Shown here in pieces: positions 1 through 8,011 of a stretch of DNA of 64,000 nt (position 1 is its first letter; every line of letters starts with the position of its first letter). The translations under genes and the position numbers were made by a program. The notes beneath the pieces are model-generated. The model did not search any database. It was not told the origin of the DNA and saw nothing but the letters and a program-made list of their open reading frames with translations. This DNA comes from Polyangium spumosum (GTDB lineage: Bacteria; Myxococcota_A; Polyangia; Polyangiales; Polyangiaceae), in the NCBI RefSeq assembly GCF_009649845.1, contig NZ_WJIE01000006.1, positions 744,001 through 808,000 on the forward strand, in the 5' to 3' direction.

Positions 1-523
1 GAAGCACGTTGCCCGTCGCGTCCTTCAGCGCGACCACGTTCGGCGCCTTGTCGCAGATCTGCGCCGTCGTGTCCGCCGAGAGGTCGACGACGCAGCGGCC
101 CGGGATGTTGTAGAGCACGACGGGGCAAGAGACCACGCGCGCCACCGCGAGGACATGCTCGCGCATGCCGTCCTGCGAGGGCTTGTTGTAGTACGGCATC
201 ACGACCATCACGGCGTCGGCGCCCGCGGCGAGCGCGGCCTGGGACGCGGCGATCGTCTTCTTCGTGGAGAACGATCCCGTCCCGGCGAGCACGGGCACGC
301 GGCCCTTCGCGACCTCGACGACGCGCTTGATCACGAGGACCTGCTCCTCGTCCGAGAGCGTGGGCGACTCGCCCGTGGTCCCGCAAGGCACGAGGCCCGA
401 GACGCCGCCTTCGATCTGCGCCTCGACGAGCGCGTCGAGCGCGGCGAGATCGACGGCGTCGCCATCGGCGGTGAAGGGCGTGACGAGCGCGGTGAAGGTG
501 CCTGTGAAGGTGACGGGTTTCAT
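1..523 (-). CDS. dapA: 4-hydroxy-tetrahydrodipicolinate synthase, N-terminal part (cut by window edge)
   Basis: Condenses pyruvate with aspartate semialdehyde in the first committed step of lysine/diaminopimelate synthesis in the cytoplasm. The reverse-strand translation starts MKPVTFTGTFTALVTPF at the ATG whose complement ends at 523. It carries the family landmarks GTTGES (Thr pair that relays protons), YNIPGR (catalytic Tyr) and VVALKDA (Schiff-base Lys). About 174 codons of the usual 290-300 are present; the C-terminal half lies left of the window. No neighbour here belongs to the lysine pathway. A related class I aldolase (for example N-acetylneuraminate lyase) is possible but less likely because GTTGES and YNIPGR are typical of DapA. 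Confidence 0.93.
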   Translation of the reverse strand, partial: MKPVTFTGTFTALVTPFTADGDAVDLAALDALVEAQIEGGVSGLVPCGTTGESPTLSDEEQVLVIKRVVEVAKGRVPVLAGTGSFSTKKTIAASQAALAAGADAVMVVMPYYNKPSQDGMREHVLAVARVVSCPVVLYNIPGRCVVDLSADTTAQICDKAPNVVALKDATGNVL

Positions 524-646
524 CGGCGCGCGAGCCTGGATAACTTCGCGAGGCACGTCAAGTTTCCGCGGTCCCGGCTGCGCCTGCACGTCCGGAGTGC
601 GCGCCTCGACCTTGCCAAGGAGGGAGCGTGGACGCACGTTCCAGCC

Positions 647-895
647 ATGCAGTCGTTGATGGACAAAGCTCTGATGGGATACGTCGAGCTCCAGGTGGGC
701 TCGCTGAAGGTCGAGATCCCGATCCGCGCGGCTGGGGAGGCTTCTCCGGCAGAGCCGGCCGCGAAGTTCGAGATGGAGGGCGACGCCTGCGCGATCGTCG
801 TGCGAGGTGACGCGACGTCGAAGCAGGTCGAGCGCGCGATGCAGCGTGCGGCGCGGGAGGCCGTGCGCCAGCTATCGCGGAAGCTGCTCAACTAG
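647..895 (+). CDS. small hypothetical protein, 82 aa
   Basis: Function not recognised. The protein starts MQSLMDKALMGYVELQ and ends in a helical Arg/Gln-rich segment (QVERAMQRAAREAVRQLSRKLLN). Its middle alternates hydrophobic and charged residues like a short beta-rich domain. There is no signal peptide or membrane segment. The start is uncertain: an AAGGAGG lies at 617-623, too far upstream for the ATG at 647, and a second in-frame ATG is at 659. It is transcribed away from dapA and lies just upstream of a membrane protein gene. Confidence 0.5.
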   Translation: MQSLMDKALMGYVELQVGSLKVEIPIRAAGEASPAEPAAKFEMEGDACAIVVRGDATSKQVERAMQRAAREAVRQLSRKLLN

Positions 896-971
896 CTCCT
901 CGAATACCATGCTAGGCTCGCGCACCGGATGAGCTAGCTGCCCGGCCTCCGGCGGACGGGCGCGGGAGAGC

Positions 972-1583
972 ATGGTTTTGGGTACCTGTCGAACCAGAAT
1001 CGGAGCGTGGGCCGCCGCGACGGCGCTGGGGGTCGCGACGCTCACGGGGCAGCCGAGCGAGGCCGCCGCCGAGGGGCCGGTGGTCGGCACGAGCAAGGGG
1101 ATCGTGGGCGGCGCGTTGCTCGGCGGCGAGCTCGTGGCGCTCGGGATGGGCGCGTTCGGCGTGAGCAAGGGCTGGACGTACCTCGTGTTCCCGCCGCTCG
1201 CGGCCGTGGGCGGCGGGATCGGCGGTTACTTCATCGAGCAGTCCGCCCCGCCGGCCGAGGTGCCGCTGTACATGCTGGCCGGCGGCATGGCGCTCGTGAT
1301 CCCGACGATCATCGTCACGCTGAACGCGACGATCTACAAAGCGCCGGAGAACTACCCGAACGAGCCGGTGCAGAACCAGCCCGCAGGAGAGCCGGCGTTA
1401 CCACGCGTCAGCAAGAGACCGATTCACGTGCCGATGTCGCTCGTGGATGTGCACGAGGGCCGGTTCGCGATGGGTGTGCCCGCCCTGGAGATCCGCCCGA
1501 TGTACACGCCGGAGGAGATGGCGAAGTTCGGGGTCGCGCAGGGGCGCGAGGTGAAGATCCCGGTGTTTCAAGCGAGCTTCTGA
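972..1583 (+). CDS. hypothetical membrane protein, 203 aa
   Basis: Not recognised. The N-terminus looks like a secretion signal (roughly residues 11-33, ending SEAAAEG). Three Gly/Ala-rich hydrophobic segments follow, around 42-62, 67-87 and 97-118 (the last is VPLYMLAGGMALVIPTIIVTL). A soluble C-terminal tail of about 80 residues contains EIRPMYTPEEMAKFGV. The expected location is the cell envelope. It is followed by the RMD1-family gene after about 105 bases that hold a 9-base inverted repeat (1594-1602 with 1633-1641). No partner or enzyme motif is visible. Confidence 0.7.
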   Translation: MVLGTCRTRIGAWAAATALGVATLTGQPSEAAAEGPVVGTSKGIVGGALLGGELVALGMGAFGVSKGWTYLVFPPLAAVGGGIGGYFIEQSAPPAEVPLYMLAGGMALVIPTIIVTLNATIYKAPENYPNEPVQNQPAGEPALPRVSKRPIHVPMSLVDVHEGRFAMGVPALEIRPMYTPEEMAKFGVAQGREVKIPVFQASF

Positions 1584-1688
1584 GGACGGAGGGCGCCCGG
1601 GACGGGGCGATACGGCGCGTTTGCGTGGTCGCTCCCGGGCGGGGACACTGAGCCTTCGGGGGGCGCGCGGCGCGGGCCCGAAACCACC

Positions 1689-2474
1689 ATGTCCCGCATC
1701 TATCCGGTCGAAGCTTACTCGTACGCGTCGCGCTTCGTCCTCCGCGAGGTCGAGACGTGGATGCCGCCCAATCAGGGCGTCCGTGCGTCGAAGACGCAGC
1801 TCGTCGTGTCGCTCGACGGCGACAGGCTCGCCTACCTCTTCGACTTCGGCGCGATCGTGTTCGTGAACGTCCCCGACGCGGAGCGCGAGCGCATCGTCGA
1901 GACGTTCAACAAGAAGCTGCAGCAGGAGCCACACCCGCCGCTGCGCGAGAGCTTCCTCCTCGAGGTGCGCCCAGGCTCGGCCAACGAGGTGCGCTTCGAA
2001 CGTGTCGTGGTGCCCGAGGTCGACTCGACGACGCTCGACGTGATCGCCACCGTGCTCGCGCAGTCGGTGGCGATCGACTACTACGACGAGGACGTGCAGG
2101 CGATCCTGGACCGCGTGGGCGCGGTGGCCGGCGAGGTGGCGCGGCAGGGGAGGCCGCTCGGCAGGACGCGCGATTTCGTGAAGTTCGTGGGCGCGGCGAT
2201 GGCCTCGCAGGTCGAGATCATCTCGGCGATCTCGCTCCTCGACAAACCCGACCTCACCTGGGAGAACGAGGCCGCCGACCGGCTGCACGACAAGATGCGG
2301 AACAACTTCGAGATCCAGGAGCGGCACAAGGCGCTGGAGATCAAGCTGTCGACGATCCGCGAGACGCTGCAGACGTTGATCGAGTTCAGCCAGACGCGCC
2401 GGATGGTCTTCCTCGAGGCGGCGATCGTGGCGCTGATCGTGTTCGAGATCTTGCTGAGTTTTCTGAAGCTCTGA
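1689..2474 (+). CDS. RMD1/YagE (DUF155) family protein
   Basis: The 261-residue protein matches the RMD1/Sif2 (DUF155) family, whose yeast members are tied to sporulation and mitochondrial organisation; the bacterial role is unknown. Visible family features are the beta-rich start (SRIYPVEAYSYASRF), the segment LAYLFDFGAIVFVNV, a helical region with QSVAIDYYDEDVQAIL, the stretch MASQVEIISAISLLDKPDLTWE, and one C-terminal membrane helix (VFLEAAIVALIVFEILLSFL). Length and domain order are typical for the family. It meets the membrane-protein gene ending at 2479 head-on, with only four bases between them. Confidence 0.88.
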   Translation: MSRIYPVEAYSYASRFVLREVETWMPPNQGVRASKTQLVVSLDGDRLAYLFDFGAIVFVNVPDAERERIVETFNKKLQQEPHPPLRESFLLEVRPGSANEVRFERVVVPEVDSTTLDVIATVLAQSVAIDYYDEDVQAILDRVGAVAGEVARQGRPLGRTRDFVKFVGAAMASQVEIISAISLLDKPDLTWENEAADRLHDKMRNNFEIQERHKALEIKLSTIRETLQTLIEFSQTRRMVFLEAAIVALIVFEILLSFLKL

Positions 2475-2478
2475 GCAA

Positions 2479-2946
2479 TCAGAAGCGGAGGCGGAGCGAG
2501 ACGAGCGTGCCGATCACGCAGGCGGCGAGCGAGAAGAGGGCCGCGACTCCGTAGGCGAAGCGTGAGGTCTTGCGCAGGGAGCGCGAGGCTTCGCCGTCGT
2601 CCTCGGCGCCGGCCGCGAGGAGCGCGAGGAGGGCGAGGACCACAAAGACGAGCGCGCCGAAGGAGAGGTGCAGCTTGCGCTCGAAGAGCCAGCCGAGCGC
2701 GCGAGACGCGAGGAAGAGGCGCTGGCGAAGGTGCGCGCGGTAAGGGAGCTCGAGGAGCAAGCCCGTCGCGAAGGAGGCAGCGACGAGGGACGTCGTGAGC
2801 CCCGAGGCGAGGCGAAGCGCGCGCGAGAGGCGCGTGTGCTCGCGGGTCCGCACGAGCGAGGTGGAGAGGGCGAGGAGGGCGAGCGCCGCGATCCAGGCGA
2901 GGACGCCGTGGAGGAGCGCGACCGGGCGGAGGAGGTCGGGCGTCAC
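2479..2946 (-). CDS. four-helix integral membrane protein, 155 aa
   Basis: Last gene of the overlapping minus-strand unit 2479-5691. Hydrophobic segments lie at about 10-32, 45-65, 93-112 and 128-150 (SRFAYGVAALFSLAACVIGTL). His residues sit near helices 1 and 3 (LLHGVLAWI; KLHLSFGALV), so haem binding of a CopD/DUF420-like kind is conceivable but unproven. The GTG start overlaps the TGA of the gene before it (GTGA at 2946-2943), indicating translational coupling. Its job is probably linked to the radical SAM operon. Confidence 0.7.
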   Translation of the reverse strand: MTPDLLRPVALLHGVLAWIAALALLALSTSLVRTREHTRLSRALRLASGLTTSLVAASFATGLLLELPYRAHLRQRLFLASRALGWLFERKLHLSFGALVFVVLALLALLAAGAEDDGEASRSLRKTSRFAYGVAALFSLAACVIGTLVSLRLRF

Positions 2947-3251
2947 GGGACGAGCGCTCCCTGGAGGGCGAGCGCGAGCGCAGCAGCAAGCGCGGCGCGG
3001 CCGAGCCAGCGCGAAGCGGCGTCGATCGATCGGGTCGCGAGCGCGTGGCCGCCGAAGATCGCCGCCCCACCCGCGTACGCCGCGATGAGCGCGCGCCAGA
3101 CGAAGCGGCTGCGATCCGACCAGATGACGATCGCCGGGTTGGCCTCGGGGAACCAGACGGCCTCGACGAGCCGGAGAGCGACGTACACGAGCGCCGCACC
3201 CGCGAAGCCAAACGCGAGCGCCACGAGGAGCCGCCTACGCGCGCTCGGCAC
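2943..3251 (-). CDS. small membrane protein, 102 aa
   Basis: Not recognised. It has three hydrophobic stretches: residues about 8-28 (LLVALAFGFAGAALVYVALRL), 52-72 and 83-100. A short soluble segment between the first two holds NPAIVIWSDRSRF. The GTG start lies inside the end of the radical SAM gene (17-base overlap), and its stop overlaps the start of the next gene by four bases. It is therefore part of the five-gene unit and probably acts in the membrane with its neighbours. Confidence 0.65.
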   Translation of the reverse strand: MPSARRRLLVALAFGFAGAALVYVALRLVEAVWFPEANPAIVIWSDRSRFVWRALIAAYAGGAAIFGGHALATRSIDAASRWLGRAALAAALALALQGALVP

Positions 3252-4413
3252 GCGTCTGCTCCTCTGCGTCGCGGTGAGCGCGCACGCGCGGGCACTCGGG
3301 ATCCGGGCCGAGCGCGCCCCCGAGGTGCGACGCGACGACGCGGCATCCGCCCCGACAGATCGAGCGGATCACGCAGGAGGCGCAGGGCTCGGCGTCGTGC
3401 GGCGCGCGCCAGGCTTCGAGCGTCGTATCGGTCGCCCACGCCGCGCCCGCGCCGCCCCGCCACGCGCCCTCGGCCCGCGCCTCCGCGGCAGGCGCGAAGC
3501 TACAAGGCGCGAGGTCGCCGTCGATCCGCACGGCGGCGAGGTACCGGCCCGCCTCGCAGCCGAGCACGCCAAAACGCGCGAGCGCCGCGGCGTCGCGCAC
3601 GTGGCCCGAGAGGAGCGGCACGAGCGAGCAGTCGACGCGGATCGCGAGGCTCGTCGCGCCGGAGAGCGCCTCGAGCGTGGGAAAAAGCGCGTCGACCTGC
3701 GCGGGCGAGAGGCGCGTCGCGAGGTAGGAGAGGTCCGCCGCGCGCCCGGCCGGTTTGTAGCGGAGGAGCTGGAGCTCGCGCGCGCCGAGGGAGGCGGCCC
3801 GCTGCGCCGTGTCGGCGAGACGATGAAACGTCGTTCGCGTGAGGACCACGTTGACCCCGAACGCGACGCCCGCCTCCGCGAGCAGGCGCATCGCCCGCTC
3901 CGCGACCCGCGCGCCTTCCCAGCCGCGCACCTCGCCGTACGCCGCGCCCTCGCCGTCGTAGCTGACGTTCACCTGCGCGAAGCTCCGAAGCTCCCGCGCG
4001 CGCTCGTCCGTCATGCCGATGCCACTCGTCGTCAGCACCGGGACGAGCCCGAGGTCCCTCGCCGCGCGGCCGAGCTCGCCGAGGTCGGGCCTCACGAGTG
4101 GCTCGCCGCCGCCGAAGGCCACCGTGAACACGCCCGCCGCCGCGAGGGCCACGAGCCGCGCCGTGATCACCTCGAACGGCGGGCTCTCGCCGTCGGGCCG
4201 CGCGTCGAGGTAGCAGCCCTTGCACCCGGCCCCGCAACGCGAGGTGACCGCCACGTGCGCCTCGAGTGGCCTCGCCCGGCGCGTCGCGTCGGCCTCGCGC
4301 CAGAGCGCGCCGCCCGAGAGCCCGAGCCGCTCGGCCGCGCCGCGGCCGATCGCCACGAGCGTGCCGTCGTCGAGCCGCACCCAGGCGCCAAAAGGCTCAA
4401 CGCGCGCTCGCAT
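3235..4413 (-). CDS. radical SAM/SPASM domain protein
   Basis: The 392-residue protein has a radical SAM core with the cluster motif CGAGCKGC (Cys 60, 64, 67 from this start). It also has the GGEP loop (FGGGEPLVRP) and a C-terminal SPASM region rich in Cys (GVLGCEAG, APCSF, CASCVIRSICRGGC). SPASM enzymes bind extra 4Fe-4S clusters and often modify peptides or proteins. An earlier in-frame start at 4440 exists; the ATG at 4413 was chosen because it overlaps the preceding gene less and leads directly into the domain. It sits directly after a 94-residue membrane protein that could be its substrate (inference). Confidence 0.87.
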   Translation of the reverse strand: MRARVEPFGAWVRLDDGTLVAIGRGAAERLGLSGGALWREADATRRARPLEAHVAVTSRCGAGCKGCYLDARPDGESPPFEVITARLVALAAAGVFTVAFGGGEPLVRPDLGELGRAARDLGLVPVLTTSGIGMTDERARELRSFAQVNVSYDGEGAAYGEVRGWEGARVAERAMRLLAEAGVAFGVNVVLTRTTFHRLADTAQRAASLGARELQLLRYKPAGRAADLSYLATRLSPAQVDALFPTLEALSGATSLAIRVDCSLVPLLSGHVRDAAALARFGVLGCEAGRYLAAVRIDGDLAPCSFAPAAEARAEGAWRGGAGAAWATDTTLEAWRAPHDAEPCASCVIRSICRGGCRVVASHLGGALGPDPECPRVRAHRDAEEQTRAERA

Positions 4414-4681
4414 CACCGCCCCCGTCGCGCTCGCCGTCACGCTCGCGCGTCGCGCCCTCGTCCTTCGAGCGCTCGCCCCCGAACGCCGCGGCGACGCCCG
4501 CCATCACGACGCCCGCCGCGACCGCCGAGAGGAACAGGAGATCGAGCGCGCTGCCCACCGAGGAGCAGTTCGCCCCCGGGCCCCGGCGCACGGCGAGGAT
4601 CTCGTCCGCGGCGACGGGCCCCGGGCCGATCTCCACGGCGCCTTCGGGATCTCGGTGCGCGTCGGCTTGGTCGTCCTTCAC
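4397..4681 (-). CDS. 94-aa membrane protein with NCSS motif; possible substrate of the adjacent radical SAM enzyme
   Basis: The GTG start overlaps the TGA of the upstream gene (GTGA, 4681-4678), and the end overlaps the radical SAM start, so it is translationally coupled on both sides. The N-terminal half is acidic (KDDQADAHRDPEGAVEIGPG). The centre reads RRGPGANCSSVGSALDLLF and leads into one hydrophobic helix (LFLSAVAAGVVMAGVAAAF). The tail is highly charged, with Asp/Glu/Arg repeats. The family is not recognised. A leader-core arrangement with a Cys-Ser-Ser core next to a SPASM maturase would fit a modified peptide, but a plain membrane subunit is equally possible. Confidence 0.65.
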   Translation of the reverse strand: MKDDQADAHRDPEGAVEIGPGPVAADEILAVRRGPGANCSSVGSALDLLFLSAVAAGVVMAGVAAAFGGERSKDEGATRERDGERDGGGDASAR

Positions 4682-5691
4682 AGGCCAAAACTCTCCAGGT
4701 AGCCCGCGTTCGCGCCCTCGAGCGACAAAAACGCCACGGCGAGCACGCCGATCATGCAGAGCGCCGCGCGGCCGATCCGCGCCGCCGCGCGCCCGTCCCG
4801 CGAGCCGAGCCGCCACGCCCGCGCCACGATGTCCACGCCGAGCACGCCGAACCCGAGCCACAAGAACGGCCGCACGTCGCCGTCGCCGTGGTGCCGGACC
4901 AGGATCGCCGCCGCGCCCCCGAGGTAAAGCGCGAAGGCCACGGACGACGGGCGGACCACGGCGCGCACGATCGCCTCGGGATCCCGGCCCGGCCTGCGGA
5001 AGAGGCGCGCGATCGAGAAGGCGCCGATGAGCCCGAGCAGCCCGAGCACGCCCGCCGCGGCCCGCGCGAGCTTTTCGCGACGCACGAGCCGCCCGATCTC
5101 GGCGTGCAGGCTCGGCACGAGGTCGGGGAAACGCGAGACCACGTGGTGCGCCGCCGCGAGATCACCCCGCTCGCGTTCGAGCGCCACGAGCTCGTTCAGC
5201 GCGAGCGCGCGCGTGAGCTTGTCGGCCGAGGGATCCGCGATCGCCTCGCCGAGGGCGGACGCGGCTCGGTCGGGCGCGCCGAAGCGATGCCAGAACGCCT
5301 CCGCCACGATGAGCCACGCCTCGGCGCGCACGCGGCCCGGCGGGAAGGTCGCGGCGTCACGCGCGAGCGCCTCGATCGTGGCGCGGTCCGGGCTCGGGGT
5401 CCGGCGGACCGCTTCGAGGCGCGCGAGGGGCGCGAAGTCTCCCTCGGCGTGGGCGCGCAGGTCCGCGGCGCGGGCGCGCGCCACCTTGGCGAAGGGCGCG
5501 GAGGGATCGATCGACAGGACCGCCTCGTAGCCAGCGAGCGCCTCGCCGAACCGGAGCTCGGCGGCCGCTCGCTCGGCTCGCTCGAAGCTGGTCTTGGCCC
5601 TCGCGCGTGGTTCGGGGGCGGCCGGCTCGGCGCGCGCCGAGGCGGCGAGCCCGAGCAGGAGCACGAACACGCCCGCGCGCAAGGTGAACAC
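4678..5691 (-). CDS. TPR-containing membrane protein, 337 aa
   Basis: First gene of the coupled unit, with a GTG start at 5691. A signal peptide (residues 1-21, LLLGLAASARAEP) is followed by TPR-like helices (FERAERAAAELRFGEALAGYEAVLSIDP and further repeats to about 190). The C-terminal part has several membrane helices (ARAAAGVLGLLGLIGAFSIARLF; VAFALYLGGAAAILV; FLWLGFGVLGVDIVA; ALCMIGVLAVAFLSL). It probably forms an envelope scaffold for the operon; no enzyme motif is visible. A strong terminator belonging to the next gene upstream lies only 32 bases before the start, so the operon promoter must be very close or within that spacer. Confidence 0.75.
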   Translation of the reverse strand: MFTLRAGVFVLLLGLAASARAEPAAPEPRARAKTSFERAERAAAELRFGEALAGYEAVLSIDPSAPFAKVARARAADLRAHAEGDFAPLARLEAVRRTPSPDRATIEALARDAATFPPGRVRAEAWLIVAEAFWHRFGAPDRAASALGEAIADPSADKLTRALALNELVALERERGDLAAAHHVVSRFPDLVPSLHAEIGRLVRREKLARAAAGVLGLLGLIGAFSIARLFRRPGRDPEAIVRAVVRPSSVAFALYLGGAAAILVRHHGDGDVRPFLWLGFGVLGVDIVARAWRLGSRDGRAAARIGRAALCMIGVLAVAFLSLEGANAGYLESFGL

Positions 5692-5722
5692 GGCGGCAGC
5701 CTAGCGCCTTTCGTGCTGCTGG

Positions 5723-5766
5723 AAAAACGCATCGGCCTCCGGGAGCACGAGGCGCCCGGAGGCCGA
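5723..5766 (-). terminator. rho-independent terminator of the Gly-rich lipoprotein gene
   Basis: On the minus strand a perfect 12-base stem (TCGGCCTCCGGG paired with CCCGGAGGCCGA, 11-base loop) is followed within four bases by a run of five T. It lies 32 bases after the stop of the lipoprotein gene ending at 5798. Confidence 0.85.
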
Positions 5767-5797
5767 GGAGCCGATCAGGTCGGGTTTTTCCGGCGAA

Positions 5798-6823
5798 TCA
5801 GGGCATGCCGCCCATGCCGCCCATGCCGCCGCCCGCGCCGCCGGCACCACCGGCGCCGCCGGTGCCCATCATGCCGCCCGTGCCGCCAGCGCCGCCAGCG
5901 CCGCCCATGCCACCGGCGCCACCCATGCCGCCGGCGCCACCCATGCCACCGGCGCCGCCCATGCCGCCCATGCCACCGGCGCCGCCAGCGCCGCCCATGC
6001 CGCCCATGCCACCGGCGCCGCCCATGCCGCCCGCGCCGCCCTGGCCGCTGCTACCGACCTGGCCGAGGCAGAGGCCCGCGCCGCCGGGGAGGTTGACCGA
6101 CGTGTCGCACTTCGCGCCGTCGCCGCCGCAGTCCTCGTCGGTGCAGCAGTAACGACCGCACTTGCCGCCGTTGCAGTTCATGCCGTTCTGGCAGAACGGC
6201 CCGTTGTCGGCGTCGCACTCACCGCAGAGGGGGACCGTGTTCGGCGCCGGCCAGCACTGGTAGCCCTGGCCGTTGAAGTCACACGCCTCGCCGGCGGCCG
6301 TGTTGCAGGGCTCGTTCGTGATCGGGTTGCACTTGAGCGTCGCGTCGATCGTGATGCACGACCCGCCCGAGGCCGGCTTCTCCGGCGGGTTGCACGTCCA
6401 GTCCGGCGGGGGCGGGAAGCACTCGGCCTTGCACGCCGTGTCCAGGCACATGAACAGATTGTTGTAGTACTGCGGGTCCATCTCCTCGCAGGAGGCGTTG
6501 TCGCCCGTGAGGCAGTCGTAGCAGCCGAAGGCGCACTCGCTGTTGGCGCACTCGGCGAGCTGCTCGCAGCAGTTCGCCTCGACGCACTTGCCGCAGTCGT
6601 TCTGGCTGAGCAGGCCAGTGCAGGTCGGGTCGAACGTCGGGTCGCACGTGCCGCCCGAGGACGAGCTCTGCGCCACGGAGCTCGACGAGCTCGACACCGA
6701 AGAGCCCGCGCCGCCCGTGCCTCCGTTGCCGCCGGTGTTCCCCCCGGGGGTGGTGTCGACGGTACAGGCCCACATCGACAGGGCGCCGAAGCCCGCCATC
6801 ACGAGGAATGCAATCGATCGCAT
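5798..6823 (-). CDS. Cys-rich lipoprotein with long Gly/Met/Ala repeat tail
   Basis: The lipobox (LSMWAC, Cys 20) is followed by a Gly/Thr and Ser linker and then a Cys-rich domain (about residues 60-255). That domain has paired cysteines such as CGKCVEANCCEQLAEC and CCTDEDCGG, typical of myxobacterial surface lipoproteins with disulphide modules. The last 85 residues are GGMGGAGG-type repeats. It is probably anchored to the outer membrane and exposed. Function not recognised. The gene ends with a strong terminator and has a 169-base spacer upstream that would hold its promoter. The tail is low complexity and is expected to vary in length between strains. Confidence 0.8.
   Translation of the reverse strand: MRSIAFLVMAGFGALSMWACTVDTTPGGNTGGNGGTGGAGSSVSSSSSSVAQSSSSGGTCDPTFDPTCTGLLSQNDCGKCVEANCCEQLAECANSECAFGCYDCLTGDNASCEEMDPQYYNNLFMCLDTACKAECFPPPPDWTCNPPEKPASGGSCITIDATLKCNPITNEPCNTAAGEACDFNGQGYQCWPAPNTVPLCGECDADNGPFCQNGMNCNGGKCGRYCCTDEDCGGDGAKCDTSVNLPGGAGLCLGQVGSSGQGGAGGMGGAGGMGGMGGAGGAGGMGGMGGAGGMGGAGGMGGAGGMGGAGGAGGTGGMMGTGGAGGAGGAGGGMGGMGGMP
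5802..6045. repeat. imperfect tandem repeat coding for GGMGGAGG
   Basis: About 240 bases of 9-, 12- and 21-base units built on GCCGCCCATGCC / ACCGGCGCC (plus strand). They lie wholly inside the 3' end of the lipoprotein gene and encode Gly-Gly-Met/Ala repeats. Confidence 0.9.
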
Positions 6824-6992
6824 CGGAAAAGCTCCTACTACACCGACAACGGACGTCGCCGGGTCACGAGAGACCTGGGGTTGGCCACGAGTGCGGGCCC
6901 GGGCAAACGCGTGGTCGGCAGACGACCCGAGCGTACGCCCCTCTGCGGCTATAACCGAAATCGTCGTGGGAGCGAAGCGATGAGAACGGCGC

Positions 6993-7247
6993 CTAGGGTT
7001 TGGATTCGCCCACGTCCGTGTCCGCGCTGGCCTCGACGGCGCAGCCGGCGCACTCGAGGCCCTGGATTTCCACGGAGATCTTCTGCGCCACGCCGAGCCC
7101 GTAGGGGCAGTGACGGCACTTCGAGTGGCAGCAGTAGCCGCGCTTCAGGTGGTAGACGGACGTGAAGACGACCTTGTGGCCTTCTTTGTAGAAGTCCACG
7201 CCTTCCAGAAGCTGGCCGAACTTGGGGAGAGCCTTCGACAAAGCCAC
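6993..7247 (-). CDS. DUF5522-like Cys-cluster protein, 84 aa
   Basis: The short protein carries the conserved core DFYKEGHKVVFTSVYHLKRG followed by YCCHSKCRHCPYG, a four-Cys/His cluster that matches small DUF5522-type proteins. A second pair, CAGC, lies near the C-terminus (QGLECAGCAVEA). Metal or Fe-S binding is likely from the Cys spacing; the biological role is unknown. The start is GTG at 7247. It lies 89 bases downstream of efp on the same strand and may be read through from it. Confidence 0.8.
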   Translation of the reverse strand: MALSKALPKFGQLLEGVDFYKEGHKVVFTSVYHLKRGYCCHSKCRHCPYGLGVAQKISVEIQGLECAGCAVEASADTDVGESKP

Positions 7248-7336
7248 CGCCTCATGCGCGACGTCGCTCGTTCGATCAAAGCACGAACGATGACATCACG
7301 GTAGCTCCGTCGAAGGCCCGCGCCGGGGCGGAGGCG

Positions 7337-7903
7337 TCAGCGATTGACGCGCTCGAGGTACTTGCCGTCGGTGGTGTCGACCTTGACCCACTCGCCTTCC
7401 TTGACGAAGAGCGGGACGTTGATCACCGCGCCGGTCGAGAGCGTGGCGGGCTTGGTGGCGCCGCTCGCGGTGTCGCCCTTCACGCCCGGCTCGCAGGTCG
7501 TGATCTGCAGGACGACGCTCGCGGGCAGGTCGACGCCGATGGGCTGCTCGTTGAAGAGCGTGACGTCGACGTTCATGCCGTCGGAGAGCCACTTGGCGTC
7601 GTCGCCGACCTTGTCACCCGGGACGGTGATCTGCTCGCCCGTGTTCTGGTCCATGAACACGAAGTCGGAGCCCTCCGGGTAGATGTACTGGAACGTGCGC
7701 GTCTCGACGTTCGCCGGCTCGAGCTTCTCGCCCGACTTGAACGTCCGCTCGAGGACGTTGCCGTTCGCCATGTTCTTCAGCTTCACCCGGGTGAAGGCCT
7801 GACCTTTGCCAGGCTTGACGAACTGGAACTCGATGACGGAGAAGGGGTCCTTGCTCCCATCGAGCATCATCTTGAGGCCTTTACGGATGTCGCTCGTGTC
7901 CAT
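7337..7903 (-). CDS. efp: translation elongation factor P
   Basis: EF-P rescues ribosomes stalled at polyproline stretches by binding between the P and E sites. The 188-residue length and three beta-barrel domains are standard. The tip loop of domain I reads FVKPGKGQAF, giving Lys33 as the modifiable residue, as in the EpmA-type (Lys) branch rather than the Arg/EarP branch. Domain III contains the signature (GEWVKVDTTDGKYLERV). The ATG at 7903 follows a purine-rich AGGAAG. No epmA or epmB gene is in the window. Confidence 0.96.
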   Translation of the reverse strand: MDTSDIRKGLKMMLDGSKDPFSVIEFQFVKPGKGQAFTRVKLKNMANGNVLERTFKSGEKLEPANVETRTFQYIYPEGSDFVFMDQNTGEQITVPGDKVGDDAKWLSDGMNVDVTLFNEQPIGVDLPASVVLQITTCEPGVKGDTASGATKPATLSTGAVINVPLFVKEGEWVKVDTTDGKYLERVNR

Positions 7904-8011
7904 GCGGGGCGCTTCCTGGTAGCTTCCTTGACTCGGGCGCCCCCCTTAGCACAGCCAAGGGGGTGGCGCACAAGGGGCGAGGCGACTACCCCACCCTGCC
8001 GAGCCGAGATC

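Noticed and set aside
1594-1641. Inverted repeat CGCCCGGGA / TCCCGGGCG as a terminator
   Set aside because: 30-base loop and no T run; expected by chance in GC-rich DNA.
5802-6045. Regular repeats resembling a CRISPR array
   Set aside because: The units are short, coding (Gly/Met/Ala) and lack unique spacers.
2668-6096. Very long open frame on the plus strand (over 1100 codons)
   Set aside because: Arg/Ala/Glu-rich shadow of the minus-strand operon, caused by GC-rich codon bias; no domain.
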